A stretch of DNA of 64,000 bases from Oscheius onirici. Lineage: Eukaryota; Nematoda; Chromadorea; Rhabditida; Rhabditidae. Made by a program: the position numbers and the translations under genes. Below the pieces are notes generated by a model. That model made no database searches, was not told where the DNA came from, and worked only from the letters and a program-made list of their open reading frames with translations. The DNA lies in contig OW051468.1 of the NCBI GenBank assembly GCA_932521025.1, positions 7,440,064 through 7,504,063 of the forward strand, given 5' to 3'. This document shows, in pieces, positions 45,130 through 56,934 of this stretch (positions are counted from its first letter, which is position 1; the number at the start of each line of letters is the position of its first letter).

Positions 45130-46456
45130 TTAGGGGAGCTGCTTGTCACTGCGGAGATCCGTCTCGTAGTATGTCTTGACCGTTGGATGAGTCGGACCGA
45201 AGACTTTCTGATCCGGCAGCGAGACGACAGATCCTGGAGCAAGCCCGTAAAATACCTGGAAAATTTGGTTTGTACGGCGAATTGAGAAATGAAATTTTTT
45301 TTAATGAAATGAAATTTTTTTTAATGTTTTTTTTGCCTTTTATGCCAGTTTTGCTAAAGAGCTGTAAAAGTATGCAAACAGGGGGTTAATCTGGTAAAAA
45401 AAGCTTATTCGTAGAGGAAAGAGCTTCGAACCTTTGGGTTCCTCAATAGTTTGTTCTTAAACAAATCTCACCTGATTGGGTGCCTTTTTCTCAGTAAATG
45501 AAGTATCCGTCGGCTCATAGCCCATCAATGAAGCCAACTTTTGGCGTGAGCTTTCGATTTCTTCGTCTTTGGACAAATAGCCACGATTTACTGGATCTTG
45601 ATAGTATCTGAATTGGTTTTTAGCGAAACGGAAGAGAAGAAAGCTTACTCTAAAAGAAGTGCTGAAGGAAGACGCCTAGCCGGAACTGGCAGTCCTTTTT
45701 TGAACCAGCCTACTGGGTCAACGGCCGCTTCCAGTGACTGCTGGTCGTAGTAAGCAGTATGAACTCGGCCTCCGGCTTTTTCTATGGCAGCAATGGCTAT
45801 TTGTGAGGCGTACTGCACTTCGATGTCGATTTGGTGGACAAAACCGTCAGCTCCCTAATAACTGTATTGTTAATAATGAGAAACAACTAACCTCGGCTGT
45901 CAAGTCGAATCCGCACTGTCGAAGATGCGGCTCAATCTTGAATTTCCGCGTTCGGCAAAGAGCAGCTATGTCAATTGGCTTAGAGGCATCGATCCATCCC
46001 AAATCAATCAGCCGTGAGAGTTCTATCAGCGAAAGAGGCACATATTCACGTCGTAAACTGAAAAACGACGTGATTCAGACAAAAAAGAGCTAACTAACTT
46101 AATATCAGCGTTGAAATGCTTCTCGCCGGGGAATTTTCTCTGCCATGGACTGAAAAAGTCGCCCCAAATCCAGCCGAGCGGTGGCTTTGCTGCACGTTCT
46201 AGAGCTCCTTGTGTATGTCCAGTCTGAAAATAGATTTTGTCAATATAATACGTTCAGCTTATTCATTAGAGCGATCTTCACATTCAAATCGATCAAGGAA
46301 TAGAAACAAGTCGCGAACCTGGTTGTTGTTTTTCCTCAATTGCCTTCCGGTCGTCCTGGCTCCGATGTTATCGCGCAGATCTTGAAGCTGGACACGAGAT
46401 GCTTTCTCAACCAGTCGAAGCGCTCTTTCCGTGGCCGAGCGAGCTTTTTGTGCCAT
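45130..46456 (-). CDS. Mitochondrial large-subunit ribosomal protein uL15m (MRPL15)
   Basis: The start MAQKARSATERALRLVEKASR directly abuts a TTTGCAG acceptor. LQDLRDNIGARTTGRQLRKNNN, TGHTQG and PPLGWIWGDFFSPWQRKFPG follow, corresponding to the uL15 core. Next come the LIDLGWIDASKPIDI and GFDLTAEGAD segments and a mitochondrial-specific C-terminal extension ending RSDKQLP at TAA 45132-45130. The LRDNxGA start and FE/GWxxGxxPxxxRxPG pattern fit MRPL15. Seven or so exons. It acts in the mitochondrial ribosome near the peptidyl-transferase centre. Confidence 0.87.
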
Positions 46457-46885
46457 CTGCAAAACAAAATGTGGGATAAAAAAAATAGAAAAGGAAGAAG
46501 CAACGAGAACTGAAAATATCGGGAATTTCAAACAAAAGTGATTTCCCGCCGAACATTTCCGGCGGCATTTTGAGTGACATTTTTTGCAAACCGAAGTTGC
46601 GATTTCTAAATTCTGCCCACAAAATCACTCCAAAGATAACATTGGCACAAAACCCTTTTGATAAACACTAGAAAAGTGCAGATACACGTATTTATTATCT
46701 CAACCAGTAGGTTATTATGGTAAGATTCAATGAATTCTCGTGTGTACATGGAATGAATTTACAAAGAAACCAAACAAGTCTTCGGTTACTCGAAGACCTG
46801 ATAGGCCAGAGTTGAGATTCGCTGTCTTCGAGTGATAAAGAAGAGGGCTCCAGCTCCTGAAACCTCTTTTATTCGGCTCAATTCT

Positions 46886-49279
46886 CTACAAACCGATTGC
46901 TGCCCCGAAGATGAGAGAGAAGAGTCCAAGAACAAACATGGATCCGCCAGTATAGCCGACAAAACGAGGCGGAGAAGGAGGAGCAGGTGGAGCCGGGTAT
47001 TGGGAGAGGGATGACTTGACTACCGTCCAGGACTGATCGTTCACTTTGAAAGACCAGTCCTGTCCTTTCATCGTCTGGTTCAGCTTCTCGAAGAAGTCGC
47101 TCGTATTCAGTTCGATCTAAACATTTTTAGTCTTATATTTTGTTCAATATGAAAACTTACCGATCGATTATACATTGAGGTTGTCTCCGTCGGAACAACA
47201 TCAAACTTGTTGGCGATTCTGAAGAAGACGTTCAAGCCCTTGACTGAATCGTCACTCTGAATCAAAAAAAAATTCCCAAACAGGATTTTTCTTACAAAAA
47301 GAGCCTTCACTCGAAGAGTATTCTCGAGCCCAAAGTCGCGGAACGCTGAAGCCAAAGAGCTTGTCACCACGGGTTCTCCAGTCTCCGCCACATCTTTCAT
47401 CGACTCTGGCACCATTTTTAGTAGAAAATTCGCTCAAACTCACTGTCTTTGATAGTAAACATGAAGGAACTGTTAGTGCCAGTCTGTTTAGCAAAACAGT
47501 CTCTGACTCTTTGAAAGACTTGAGGAGTAGCAACGGATGTAAGCTGAGTTATCGTCACGTTTCCTTTCAAAAGTCCCTGAACATGTTTTTGTTCTCTTTT
47601 ATGAGAGTCATACATTTGCGTAAGTCCTGATTTCGATGCTGTTTCCGTTCTTTCGCAACTGAAGAACATCGCCGTTGGTTCCGCGGGAGCGATAGACTGG
47701 AACCGTCTTCTTGAAAGCTCGTTAATTGCATTGGACAACTGAAAAACATACCTCGGTGTACTGTTGCCATGACAGAGACGAATTTAGGATGTCATTGATA
47801 CCTTTCATGGATATTTTCTCCCCGACCAGATTAACTTCATTGGACGATTTGTTAATCTCTCGGACAGCCTGGCAGCGAATATTGGCTAGACTGTACTCGT
47901 AGCCTTAATTATCTTTTGTCTGGAGAAATGAAGGGAGGAAACCTAGAAAATAGTCGTGTACAAAGGTATCAGCTGAGTCGGCAGAGGCCAGTAGGAAGAA
48001 CGGAATGACTTGGTTTTTGTTAATTGTGGCAGTCTGAACCACGGCTAGATTCCCCTTCACGGAGTAGTAAAGCTGAATTTGATGCTGATAAGCTTAAAAC
48101 TTGTCAAAACCTCGTAGGTTACTGTATCGTTCTGAACAACCAAATTGACGGGGTCTGGGAAAGTTGCCGAGAGCGGCGTAGAGTTGCGACCATCGCACAG
48201 GACGCCGTCGGGAATCTAGGATGAGTTTGAGTTCAAAAATAAGTCAGTTACCTCAAAAGACGCGTCCTGGCTATCCACAGTAGTTCGCTTATCGATGGAC
48301 AATGATACGGAACTGGTGAACGTACTGGTAGCATCTGAACCGTGGGATAAGTCAATGAAAGGAAGAGAGTCACTCACTTTCTCCTAGCGAAAATTCGCTC
48401 AGTCGAATGAACATCATCTGCGGATTGGCGAATTCGGGTAGGGGAAGGGATCCTTTGTCGGTGAAAACGACCTCAATCTATTGGAAGACAGACTCATTTT
48501 GGAGTAAGAACTATACCTGAAGAGTCTTGTTGGTAGCGGTACTGTTGATGCAGTTGTACCAACGGACTCCCTCAACTCCAGCCACAGTCACAGTCGCCTG
48601 AATACAGTTACCGTAAACATTTTGAAGAACCTTCATTATACTTTTTATACATTTTCGAACTTGTCAATGTTCTGTAAAGCTGAAGAGGAGCTCAAGACCT
48701 ACAACTTTGGGATTGGGATAAGTTTTACTGTAAACCTTCAAAAAAAGACGGAACTCACGTTCAGAATACCCTTGAATTTGTGAGAATAAGCCAAAATATT
48801 CTCAACAATGGCAGAAATTGAGGATGATTCGGTGGCGTTGAGATAAATTCGGGCAGTTTCGGCCATGTTGAAGGGATCGCGGTTCTTTTCAGGTAAGCAA
48901 TGAGCTGAACGCAGTTTCTGTTGGGAAAGGAAGAAAAACCAACTATTATTGACGGAATAGTGTTCATTTTCCAGTTGAACAACTCGTGATCTCACGTCTT
49001 TCGAGACCATAGCCAGAGCTTTGGTTCCATTGGCCGAAGTTTCGGTGAAGTAAGTTGTCTTTTGATTGAGCCAGTCTGTGAGAGTTCCATCCAGCTGAAA
49101 AGTAAAACTGAAAAATAGGAGAAAATGACTGAAACCTTGTAATTGGTGGGCAGCTTCATGCTGTTATCCAGATCCTTTTCTGCCGGAACCGGTCCAAGTA
49201 GACAGTAGTTGACAGGCGGTTCGAGAGAGGCCACCAGGGCCAGAATCGAGAGAAATAGGCTCAAAAATGAGCCAGACAT
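46886..49279 (-). CDS. Large secreted/type I membrane protein, unknown family
   Basis: About ten exons encode roughly 650 residues. The start MSGSFLSLFLSILALVASLEPP is a signal peptide. The ectodomain has scattered N-glycosylation sites (YLNATES, YNCINSTATNKT, ILNSSLSW, GNVTITQL) and paired cysteines (CLLGPV, HCLPEK, VLCDGRN, NIRCQAV, RDCFAKQ). It ends with a Pro-rich linker YPAPPAPPSPPRF and one C-terminal helix GGSMFVLGLFSLIFGAAIGL at TAG 46888-46886, leaving almost no cytoplasmic tail. Beta-rich repeating character (for example ASFEIPDGVLC) suggests a lipid- or polymer-binding fold, but I recognise no named domain. Confidence 0.75.
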
Positions 49280-49908
49280 TCTCCGAAATGACTAGATTTG
49301 TTAGTATAAACAGGTAAAGCCAGTTGAGAAGGCTGGACACGGTTTTCGATCACGGGACGCTCCTTCCAAACGGGACCCAATCTTTGTACTCTCTTCCCGC
49401 AAAGCACTGTCTCGTCAGCTAGCGAGAACATATTGCATTCGCTCTTGGCCAAAACCACCGAGCGTCGTGGCGGGCGCTTGTGACCCAGCTTCTAGGGGGT
49501 AGACTGGAGTGGATGGAGTGAGGGGAGGAGTCCTGTGCTGTGGCTTTGGCTGTGGCGACCGGTCGTCCGATGCCAAGCGGGGCGTCACTAGGGGTTCCAT
49601 ACCGGAGGGTGTGGTGTCCCGGGCGGACAAGGAGAGGTGTAAGGCTCAGGCCCGAAAGGGAGCAGGCAGAAACCTCCGCGCGTCGCAGTGGCCGGACCGC
49701 GACCGTGAGCAGTCAGCCCGGTGTAGCCTTCCCAATACCCCCAGACCTCCAGTCATTTTGCACTTTTTTTTGCATTTTATGCTGCTTTACGTCAGCTATG
49801 TTTATTTCGGGTTCTAGATTAAAACTAGCGCTGATAAGAACTGTTTATTCATTAAAGCCTTGACTGACAATATGTCATACCGTAAAATATAATTCCACAT
49901 GGAATTGT
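49280..49908. other. Intergenic with a GC-rich patch
   Basis: Between two minus-strand genes. Bases of about 49450-49745 are markedly GC-rich compared with both flanks, with runs such as GGGGGTAGACTGG and CCCGGGCGG, and a frame open on both strands. No protein or RNA family was recognised. It may be the end of a non-LTR element or other foreign insertion. Confidence 0.4.
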
Positions 49909-52247
49909 TCAAAGAGCACACGCTCTGTGACAGGTCTTGGTACAGAGTTTAAGAACAGACGGACGGTCGCACAGCTGAAGAATTCCCCAAAGACGACAGT
50001 AATTGCCATAGTCCACGCATTTGATGTCATCAACAGATGGTTCTACTTCAGGTTTCACATTCGAAATAGAATCAGTTTCTGTTTCTGCTGAACTGAAAGT
50101 TGTTGTTTCTGCAGGCGTGGTTGTTGTGGCGGGTGTTGTGGTTGTTGTAGGTTCCGTTGTCGTGGTCGTCGTAGTTTCTAAACCTCTTTTTATACAAAGC
50201 TCTCAAAGTTTGAGTACCAGTCGTTGTGGTTGTTACTGCCTCAGTAGTCGCCACTTTGCTCTCAGTTACCATCTCCGATGTTTCTTTCGTCGTCGTTTCA
50301 ATAATCTGGTAGCCCCTCCTGGGAAGGACAATCTGCTTGCTATTGCCTGAATTCAGTATTTTCTCCAATTCTTTCTCCCAAACAGACCAGCGATTTTTCT
50401 AATTTCTGGCTGTACGAAAGAGGAGACAATCTCATCAGCGACCACTTTGATAGCCTCAAAGGTTTCCAGACCAGTAGCCGGAATTTCTCTCTCCGGAAGT
50501 AGGAATCCGTATCCTGTAGCTGAGTTCTTCGGACGGAGCTCGATAAGATAGGCGTAGGGGACTTTCAGTGAGCCCTTTGCCCAGTCATGAGATCCACCAG
50601 AAGCCTCATCTGAACCGGTATATTCCAGAGAGACACGAATAATCACAAACACATGAGATCAGCTCCAGTTCCAACCTGATACTTGGTACCGTACAGCTCA
50701 TACAGAGCCTTTGTCGCTTTCAGGGCCAGGGGTCTCTGCAAAAAGGGTTTGATCAAAAGATTTGACTCTTACCAGAGCAGAATGGAAGTCCTGAGGATAG
50801 CTTCTCTTCCTGTGGCCGTAGGGAATGAGCCACATTTGGGAGTACGAATGAAGAGAGATGAAAGCATGTGGCTTGTGGACTTCGAGAAAGTCCCGTACGG
50901 CAACTGACTCGGGTTCGGAGAAGGCAGAAGGACCATGGTAGGTCTCGTGACAGTTGTCAGCTGAGGATCCTCCGGCTGGAAAAAGGTTATAGGTAGTCTT
51001 ATGTTTTCCGCTAAGAACGACAGTTTTATTGGACTGTGGTTCTCGCCACGATCAGAATACTGTAAATTTCCCAGTCTTTTGAAGTTTAAGAAATAGAGTT
51101 CCAGAAATAGGCGGAAAAACCTACAGGCCCAGAACCAGTCAAAATTCCTGTTCAAGTCGACTCCGGAACAACAGACAGTATGGAAGTGTTGTCTTTTACA
51201 GGCAGCCGGTCGGCGATTCTTCCTCCACATTCGGTTCTTGGTCCGACTGTACTCATAACCATCCGGATTCATGACTGGAAGGATGTAAAAGTCGAGACTG
51301 TCCAGAAGATTCTGGACAGCTGGATCAGACTCGTATCCATTGACGAGCTCGTGAATAATGTACATGGCCTAAACTGCTTTGAGAAACGAAGAGAAACAAA
51401 ATTACTGTAGCAGGAGCAATCCATTCTCTGGCATGTATTCCGCCGTCGAGCCAGACGACTCCCTTGTCAACAAGAGGCTTTCTCTTTCCAGACAACTGAA
51501 CCAGAACTGAGGAAAGTTTCTCTAGTCATACCTTTATGACCAAGAGAGTATTATTCTCATGACTCTGTCCAATATCGATCAAGGTGACCATGTCGGCTTT
51601 GTCCTTTTTCAGTCTCTTGAGCTCTCCATGGATATCTTCCAGACTGTTGTACTTGTCGTAAGCGTAGCCTCCAGCTTCGGGATGATAAAAGGCTGGAGGT
51701 GATTTTTCGTCCTTGATCGCTCTGAACCTTTTTTATGGAAAAGAAATGAAGAAACTGACTGTTCAAGATCATTGACAGCGACCACATAATTGAGTTTCTT
51801 CGAGTCGAGATCCTTTACGAAAATCGGGGCATCGTGTGGACCAACGGACACATCAACCACGCCTCCGATTCGTGTCGGTGGCTGCCAAAAGTCCAACTCG
51901 TATGGAGAGGCTCCCTCATAGAGAGCCTTCAGGTACTGTAGCGTATCGTCGGATTCGGGACTGATTCGGATGAGTTTGAAGCTGAAAATACGTCTGTATT
52001 TGCGGTGAATCTTTGCGTGTAGGGGACAAACACACAACGAGGATGAGTGTTCTCTCTTGCGGTCAGTGAGAACAAGAAAACTCTGAACAAACAGTCTATT
52101 ATGTAATCAAGTGGGGATGGATTTGGAACACAGGCAAGACTCTAGTAGAAACTTCTAGACAATGGCTTACTTTCGAAAGTCGTGAGGCTGGTCGGCATCG
52201 TCGAAGTAGGCAGCAACGAAAGCTGGCAAAAATAATAGAAGAAACAT
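49909..52247 (-). CDS. M14 zinc carboxypeptidase with Thr-rich linker and SXC/ShKT domain
   Basis: A secreted metallocarboxypeptidase. The signal peptide MFLLLFLPAFVAAYF is followed by a propeptide (FKLIRISPESDDTLQYLKALY). The catalytic domain keeps DGGIHAREWI (zinc His and Glu), PVMNPDGYEYSRTKNRMWRK, DLNRNFDWFW (substrate Arg), ISLHSYSQMWLIPYG (zinc His) and PYAYLIELR (catalytic Glu). A Thr-rich linker (TTTTTEPTTTTTPATTTT) then leads to a six-cysteine SXC domain, CVDYGNYC...LQLC...VLKLC-TKTCHRAC, ending at TGA 49911-49909. The same combination occurs in nematode cuticle-related enzymes such as C. elegans SURO-1; ShKT is a protein-interaction fold here, not evidence of toxicity. No breaks were seen. 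Confidence 0.92.
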
Positions 52248-53540
52248 CTCTCACAATTGACAGGCCAGAGAGTACAAGATGAAGCCAGAGCTCGTGTCTG
52301 ACCCGTTTGTATGAGGAGGGGAAGAGGCGTGAGTGAGGTGTCAGAGCGGTCAGTGCGCGCACAAAAAGTGCGGCTCCGACTGGGCCACCAGCAGCAGCTG
52401 GATCCGATTGCGGAAGAGAAGCCAAATATGGGGGCAATGAGTACCAATTGTTCTATTGTCTAGTCTCCTCTAGATGTCATCACTGCGCATTTTTCGGGAT
52501 TCCTGGCAAAGTCTTCAATGATGTCTGTTCGGCTATCATGCAGGAGCATGACTTTGATCCTTTTGATCAAAACGTTTTGTTCTTCAAGCAAATCAAATCA
52601 TATTTATTCGTAAGCCTGTGCTAGTGTCTCGTTATGATGCCGTAACGGTTCCAGAGTCTAGTTGAAGTATCTTGGAATTTCAAAGTACCCATAGTGTTCA
52701 ACTCTCATTGTCAGTCATAGGTCTCTAGCAACTATTGTACAACATTGCCAGGAATCTATTGAACCTTCAGTTCAGACCGTACCACGATTTGTTCTTTTCC
52801 CTGATGTCATTGTAATCGAAACAACATTCTAGCAAAGAAGTTTTAACTCAACTTAATTGCACAGAATATTGCTTGTTAGTTTGAACAATTACTTTACTTT
52901 TTGCCCTCTATTAACAACTATCAAGAAACTTTTCTAATTGAGTTTATAGACACTCTGAAATTGCGTCGAAGTACCACTAATAATCCGAATTCAAGGAAAT
53001 GGAAAGCCATCGTTCGGCTCTAGCTCACGCCGGACGGTCTTGGACAGTAATGCTGCTGCTGACGGTTAGACCATCCTTGTTGACGAATCGTTGCTTCTGG
53101 ACGGCTGTAGTCTTCAGAGTCAATTTTTTTTTCGGGTTTGCGCTTGGAGAATCTTTCTGGACAGTCTTCATGGCCAGAGTCGTCTTCTTTGGGTTTCCGA
53201 CTTCGAGCTCGCCTACTTCGAACAGACGTCTACTTCCTGGCAGCAGTCGGTCGGGATCTTTGACTTCGCCATGGCTGATTTGCTTGAAACTTGCTCAAAC
53301 TATGTTTGTAGGGAAGATTCCTCCTCTGGATCAATGCAAACAATAACCCAAGTACATCAAGAAACATAAAGTCTTTGAGCAATTGTTCATTGCAAACCCG
53401 TAGAGCGTGACACGCCAAAACGACTAGCTAACATACAACAAGACACTCGATCAAAAAGACGGAAGTTCCAATCCACACAAGCCATGATATAGCCCCCGTA
53501 TCAATTAGCTAATGCGGTTCTGGAGACTGCGGCGACCAGT
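52248..53540. other. Region between the two carboxypeptidases
   Basis: About 1.3 kb without a secure gene. On the minus strand a charged frame (about 53023-53418) is interrupted once by TAG at about 53239-53241 (...SRPTAARK, stop, TSVRSRRARSRK...KEDDSGHEDC). It could be a decayed Arg/Ser/Lys-rich coding sequence. A plus-strand frame at 52999-53346 looks like its shadow. No AATAAA-linked structure was found. Confidence 0.3.
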
Positions 53541-55544
53541 CTATGGTCGGGTCATCGAGGTGGCAGAGCGACGATGAGCCGGCACAGTCTCCGTTATCAC
53601 CTGATCCATGATCACCTACAAAAATGTTTCCTTAGCCGAGACTAAAGACTACCTTGATTCCAAGCCACGTTTCTTTTCCGATCGGCAGTAACCAGTGTGG
53701 TTTGATCTGGAAGGCGAACCAGGCTGAAAAGAATTAACTACTGACTGTGAAATTAGCTTACTGCTCATATCTGGAGGCAGTTCCAGTACATAAACATATT
53801 TTGTCGGTGTGTTCTTTTTGATCCAATCCGTGGCACCTCCGGTCGCTGTACCCAGCATATCTGCAGCCGTTCCAATTCTGTACTTTGTTTCTCTGTATGA
53901 GTAGACCATGTCGGCTGCCTTACTGGCCAATAGCTCCTAAATAGACTGATTTGAACGCAATATTTTCTTAGCTGACTAGATCTTTGAAGTCTTCGGGATA
54001 CGTCTTTTTGTGGTAATTGTAGGGAAGAATCCAAAGCTGACCGTGCGTGTGCATGGAAACCAGGGCATGGAGTCGACCGTAGATTTCTTTTGATGTCACA
54101 AAGTCGCGAACAGCCCTGGCAAATATGTTACTTTCACTTGCACAGTAGCCCGTCCACGAAAAGCTACAGTGACCTGCACTGCTCCCAAAAATGAGCCGCT
54201 CTTATCCTAAATTTGGAAGAACAACACTTGGATTTCAAAGCGACCACAGAATTTTCAAGCTTCGCGATGTTCTGCAAAGTTGCAGAGCTCATCAAACGCT
54301 ACAACTGTGTTCAACATAACAAAGCTAGAAAATGTAAGCATGAACTAGAAAAGTGAGATTTTTTCAATGACTGTCTCTCACCTGGATTCCGGTTCACTGA
54401 AAGGGAACGGTCCTTGGAACTCGTCAGAACAAGGGTTATTGAACGGATAGTTGCGATGCGAAAATCTAAACAATTATCTTCTTCGAAATTACAAAGAAAC
54501 GATACCCAAGATCATAATTTCTATTGAGATCGACGCCTTCACAGCAAACATCCTTCCTGAGTCCTGTGATACCTGTACAATTCGTAGGAGCTCTGTTTTT
54601 ACGCCACTGTCTGATCTACAATTTATATTCTTGTCTTTTCTTCGAAAACTTCTACCATCGACTGCGTTGAGGTGCGAGAAAAGACAAAACCATCGGGATT
54701 GAGCACTGGAAAGACGTAAATATCAAGAAGGTCCACATATTTCGAGATCGTCGGGTCCACTTTGTATTCTTTGACAAACTTTTCGATGAAATAGACGGCC
54801 ACATGGAAGGCTGGCCATTCGCCTGAATTTGCCAGTAAAATATAAATCTTTTTTATTCTCTTACGGGCATGATTTCCTCCATCAAGCCAAACTGCAGGCT
54901 TCGTATGATTCGTCCGCTTGCCAATCTGAAGGATAGTTTTTCTTGCCATCGCTTGCTACGCGATCCGCTTGGCACTTTTTCTTTCACCCGCGCCAAAAGG
55001 TCGAATTACGCCAGGAAAAACACAAGGGCAGCGGGTTTCTTTTCGATACGATTCATGCTTATACAGGCAGCGGCCAAGTGGTCATTACTGGATCCTTGAC
55101 AGACCTTGAGACCAAGCAGCGGACGATGTTCTCTTGACCATCCGATTAGTCTCAGTTCCACGAATTCGGGGTTCATCTGGGCTACTCCTCTGAAGTTATT
55201 AGGCTCTGATGCTTATTATTCCCATACCTAACATATTCTTCGAACTGCGGAAAATCATTGTAGCGAGTGAGATCAAAAAACGGTGTTTTGCCGGCTTCTA
55301 CATACCCGATTCTAAAACAAATCTGAACGTTGTCAAACGGACATGCTGCGTACTATTTGCTACGCGGAATTGCATACGAAATATGTTCAAAGGGAAAATG
55401 GGTACGCAATTCCGTGTAACTAAAATATCCGTTTGGCAATGGTAAAAGAACCTACTGGAGAAGGGCGACTGCCAAGAGCGCCAGCATGGCTATCAACAAA
55501 AGGGGAGGGGCGATTGGAAGGATGAGAAGAAGGTGAAAGCCCAT
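53541..55544 (-). CDS. M14 zinc carboxypeptidase, second copy, no SXC tail
   Basis: The signal peptide or signal anchor MGFHLLLILPIAPPLLLI (ATG 55544-55542) is followed by a short propeptide (GKTPFFDLTRYNDFPQFEEY). The catalytic domain has WLDGGNHAREWPAF (zinc His and Glu, split by an intron within the HAR codons), VFPVLNPDGFVFSRT, CCEGVDLNRNYD, SMHTHGQLWILPYNY and YVYVLELPPDMSS (Glu). It ends RRSATSMTRP at TAG 53543-53541. All catalytic positions appear intact. It is shorter than the neighbouring enzyme and lacks its Thr-rich and SXC tail. Same-strand adjacency suggests an old tandem duplication. The 1st, 3rd and 6th introns hold repeats or long inserts, so some joins are provisional. Confidence 0.85.
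55326..55442. repeat. Small inverted-repeat element in intron 1 of the carboxypeptidase
   Basis: The outer arms TTGTCAAACGGACAT and ATATCCGTTTGGCAA are imperfect inverted copies. The inner arms GCTACGCGGAATTGCATACG and GTACGCAATTCCGTGTAAC are as well. The whole, about 115 bases, looks like a MITE. A related half-site occurs near 8573. Confidence 0.5.
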
Positions 55545-55622
55545 GTTCCTCTAACTGGTTTCAGACGGTCGCAGATTAGTACAACGAACAAGCCAAACAC
55601 CGAGGCTACCACAAAGGACCTG

Positions 55623-55734
55623 ATGGCAGGTTTCTCGCGCTGCTGTAAGTGGAATATGGGAGAATAAAATTCTTTATCTTACAGGCGAGGAAGAAGACAA
55701 GAATTATGCGGCCCCAATGCCAGAAAAACAATAA
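55623..55734 (+). CDS. Possible two-exon microprotein or 3' end of a small gene
   Basis: An open stretch from a GTTTCAG acceptor (55563) contains ATG 55623 (MAGFSRC). A well-formed 40-nt GT-AG intron (55645-55684) leads in phase to CEEEDKNYAAPMPEKQ and TAA 55732-55734, with AATAAA motifs immediately after. That is 23 codons from the ATG, or about 42 if translation begins upstream. Composition, intron and poly(A) signal look real, but no homologue comes to mind. Confidence 0.3.
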
Positions 55735-56171
55735 ATAGTGGAAAGAATAAAGAAAAACCTCGTTTCGGAAATTAGTGTGGTACAGTAACGTATTCAGGGT
55801 AGCTCATCGACGTCGTTTCATGAATTAGTAGCGAGATCGCTTATCCGAGAAGAAGGAGCGGAGAAGCACAACCTGGAAGATAAATTGCATGGCTTTGTTT
55901 GCAGCTGACTCAGTGTTCTGCGAAAAAACTGCTAATGAAGAGGTAGATTTTAGAACTATCTTTTAGACGGTCAATTTGAACACTTTTATAAACGGCATGA
56001 ACCGGCCATTTACAGGCGTTTTCGTCTTCTGGCAACCTTTTTCTCTGATAGAAGTTGCCTTTACGAGACTACTACGCTAACTTTTAGCAGTTTTGGACGT
56101 TTGGAGCACTTTTCATGGTAACGGGTTAAATAAAGGAGAGTAGAAACTGAAAAATATCTCTGAAAGCAGTG

Positions 56172-56934
56172 TCAAAGATTTCTGGCCAGCAACCAGCGAT
56201 GTTTAAAATTCTTCCAGTTCTATTGATGAGTATTTAGAGATCTCTAAGCGAAAACAAAAGCCTACCTGAGCAATTCCCAGCAAAACAATGACAGCAGTTT
56301 GCCCCAAACTCCATAGCAGAACACGTTCGTTCAACTGCTCGGCTCTCTTGCGTCCAGTAGCTTCGCGCAGACGATGATGTGTTTGATAGTCGTCCACTAC
56401 ACGAAGTTTATCTCCGATGGCAACGGAGGAACTTTCGAGACTACTCATGGCATGTGTGCTTGGTGTAGTTTTGCCGCCAGGCTCACCAACCTTAAAAATG
56501 ATGGTCACTCTAAAACGAAAAGGATTTACCTGCCAATCCATGTATACAATTTTGTGGGAAAATGTAGAGAATTCGTTGGAAAAACACGCTTTATAGGTTC
56601 CCGGATGCTAAAAAAACTAAATAAAGATAGAAAAATATACCAACCTCGGCCTTCCAGTTGAAGCTGTCGTATTGTTTTTTGATATCTTTGTATAGAACCT
56701 TTCCAGCTGGGTCTTCAAGCGTCATATCTACGTCGTATTGTCCACCCGTTACAACCTAGACTAGCGAATTATGACGGCAAATGGATGAAAATTTACCTGG
56801 AACTCCAAAATATTGTCGATCCCGGACTGAATGTCTTCATAGAAACACTGGACGGCATTATCGGGGAGTTCGAAAGTTAGCTCAATGGCTGCCGTCGTCG
56901 CCAATATGCTGAGCCAAAATAATTTGCCTTTCAT
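56172..56934 (-). CDS. p24/TMED family cargo receptor
   Basis: A type I membrane protein of ER-Golgi vesicles. The start [21 protein letters not shown] is a signal peptide, 3 nt after a TTTTCAG site. The GOLD domain has [57 protein letters not shown] coiled coil follows ([20 protein letters not shown]) and the TM helix [18 protein letters not shown]. The cytosolic tail depends on the last intron: spliced it reads [15 protein letters not shown] (stop 56174-56172); unspliced it ends ...SIELEEF at 56203. Neither has the usual FF or dilysine signal, which is odd for the family. TMED3/delta-like placement is tentative. Confidence 0.85.
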
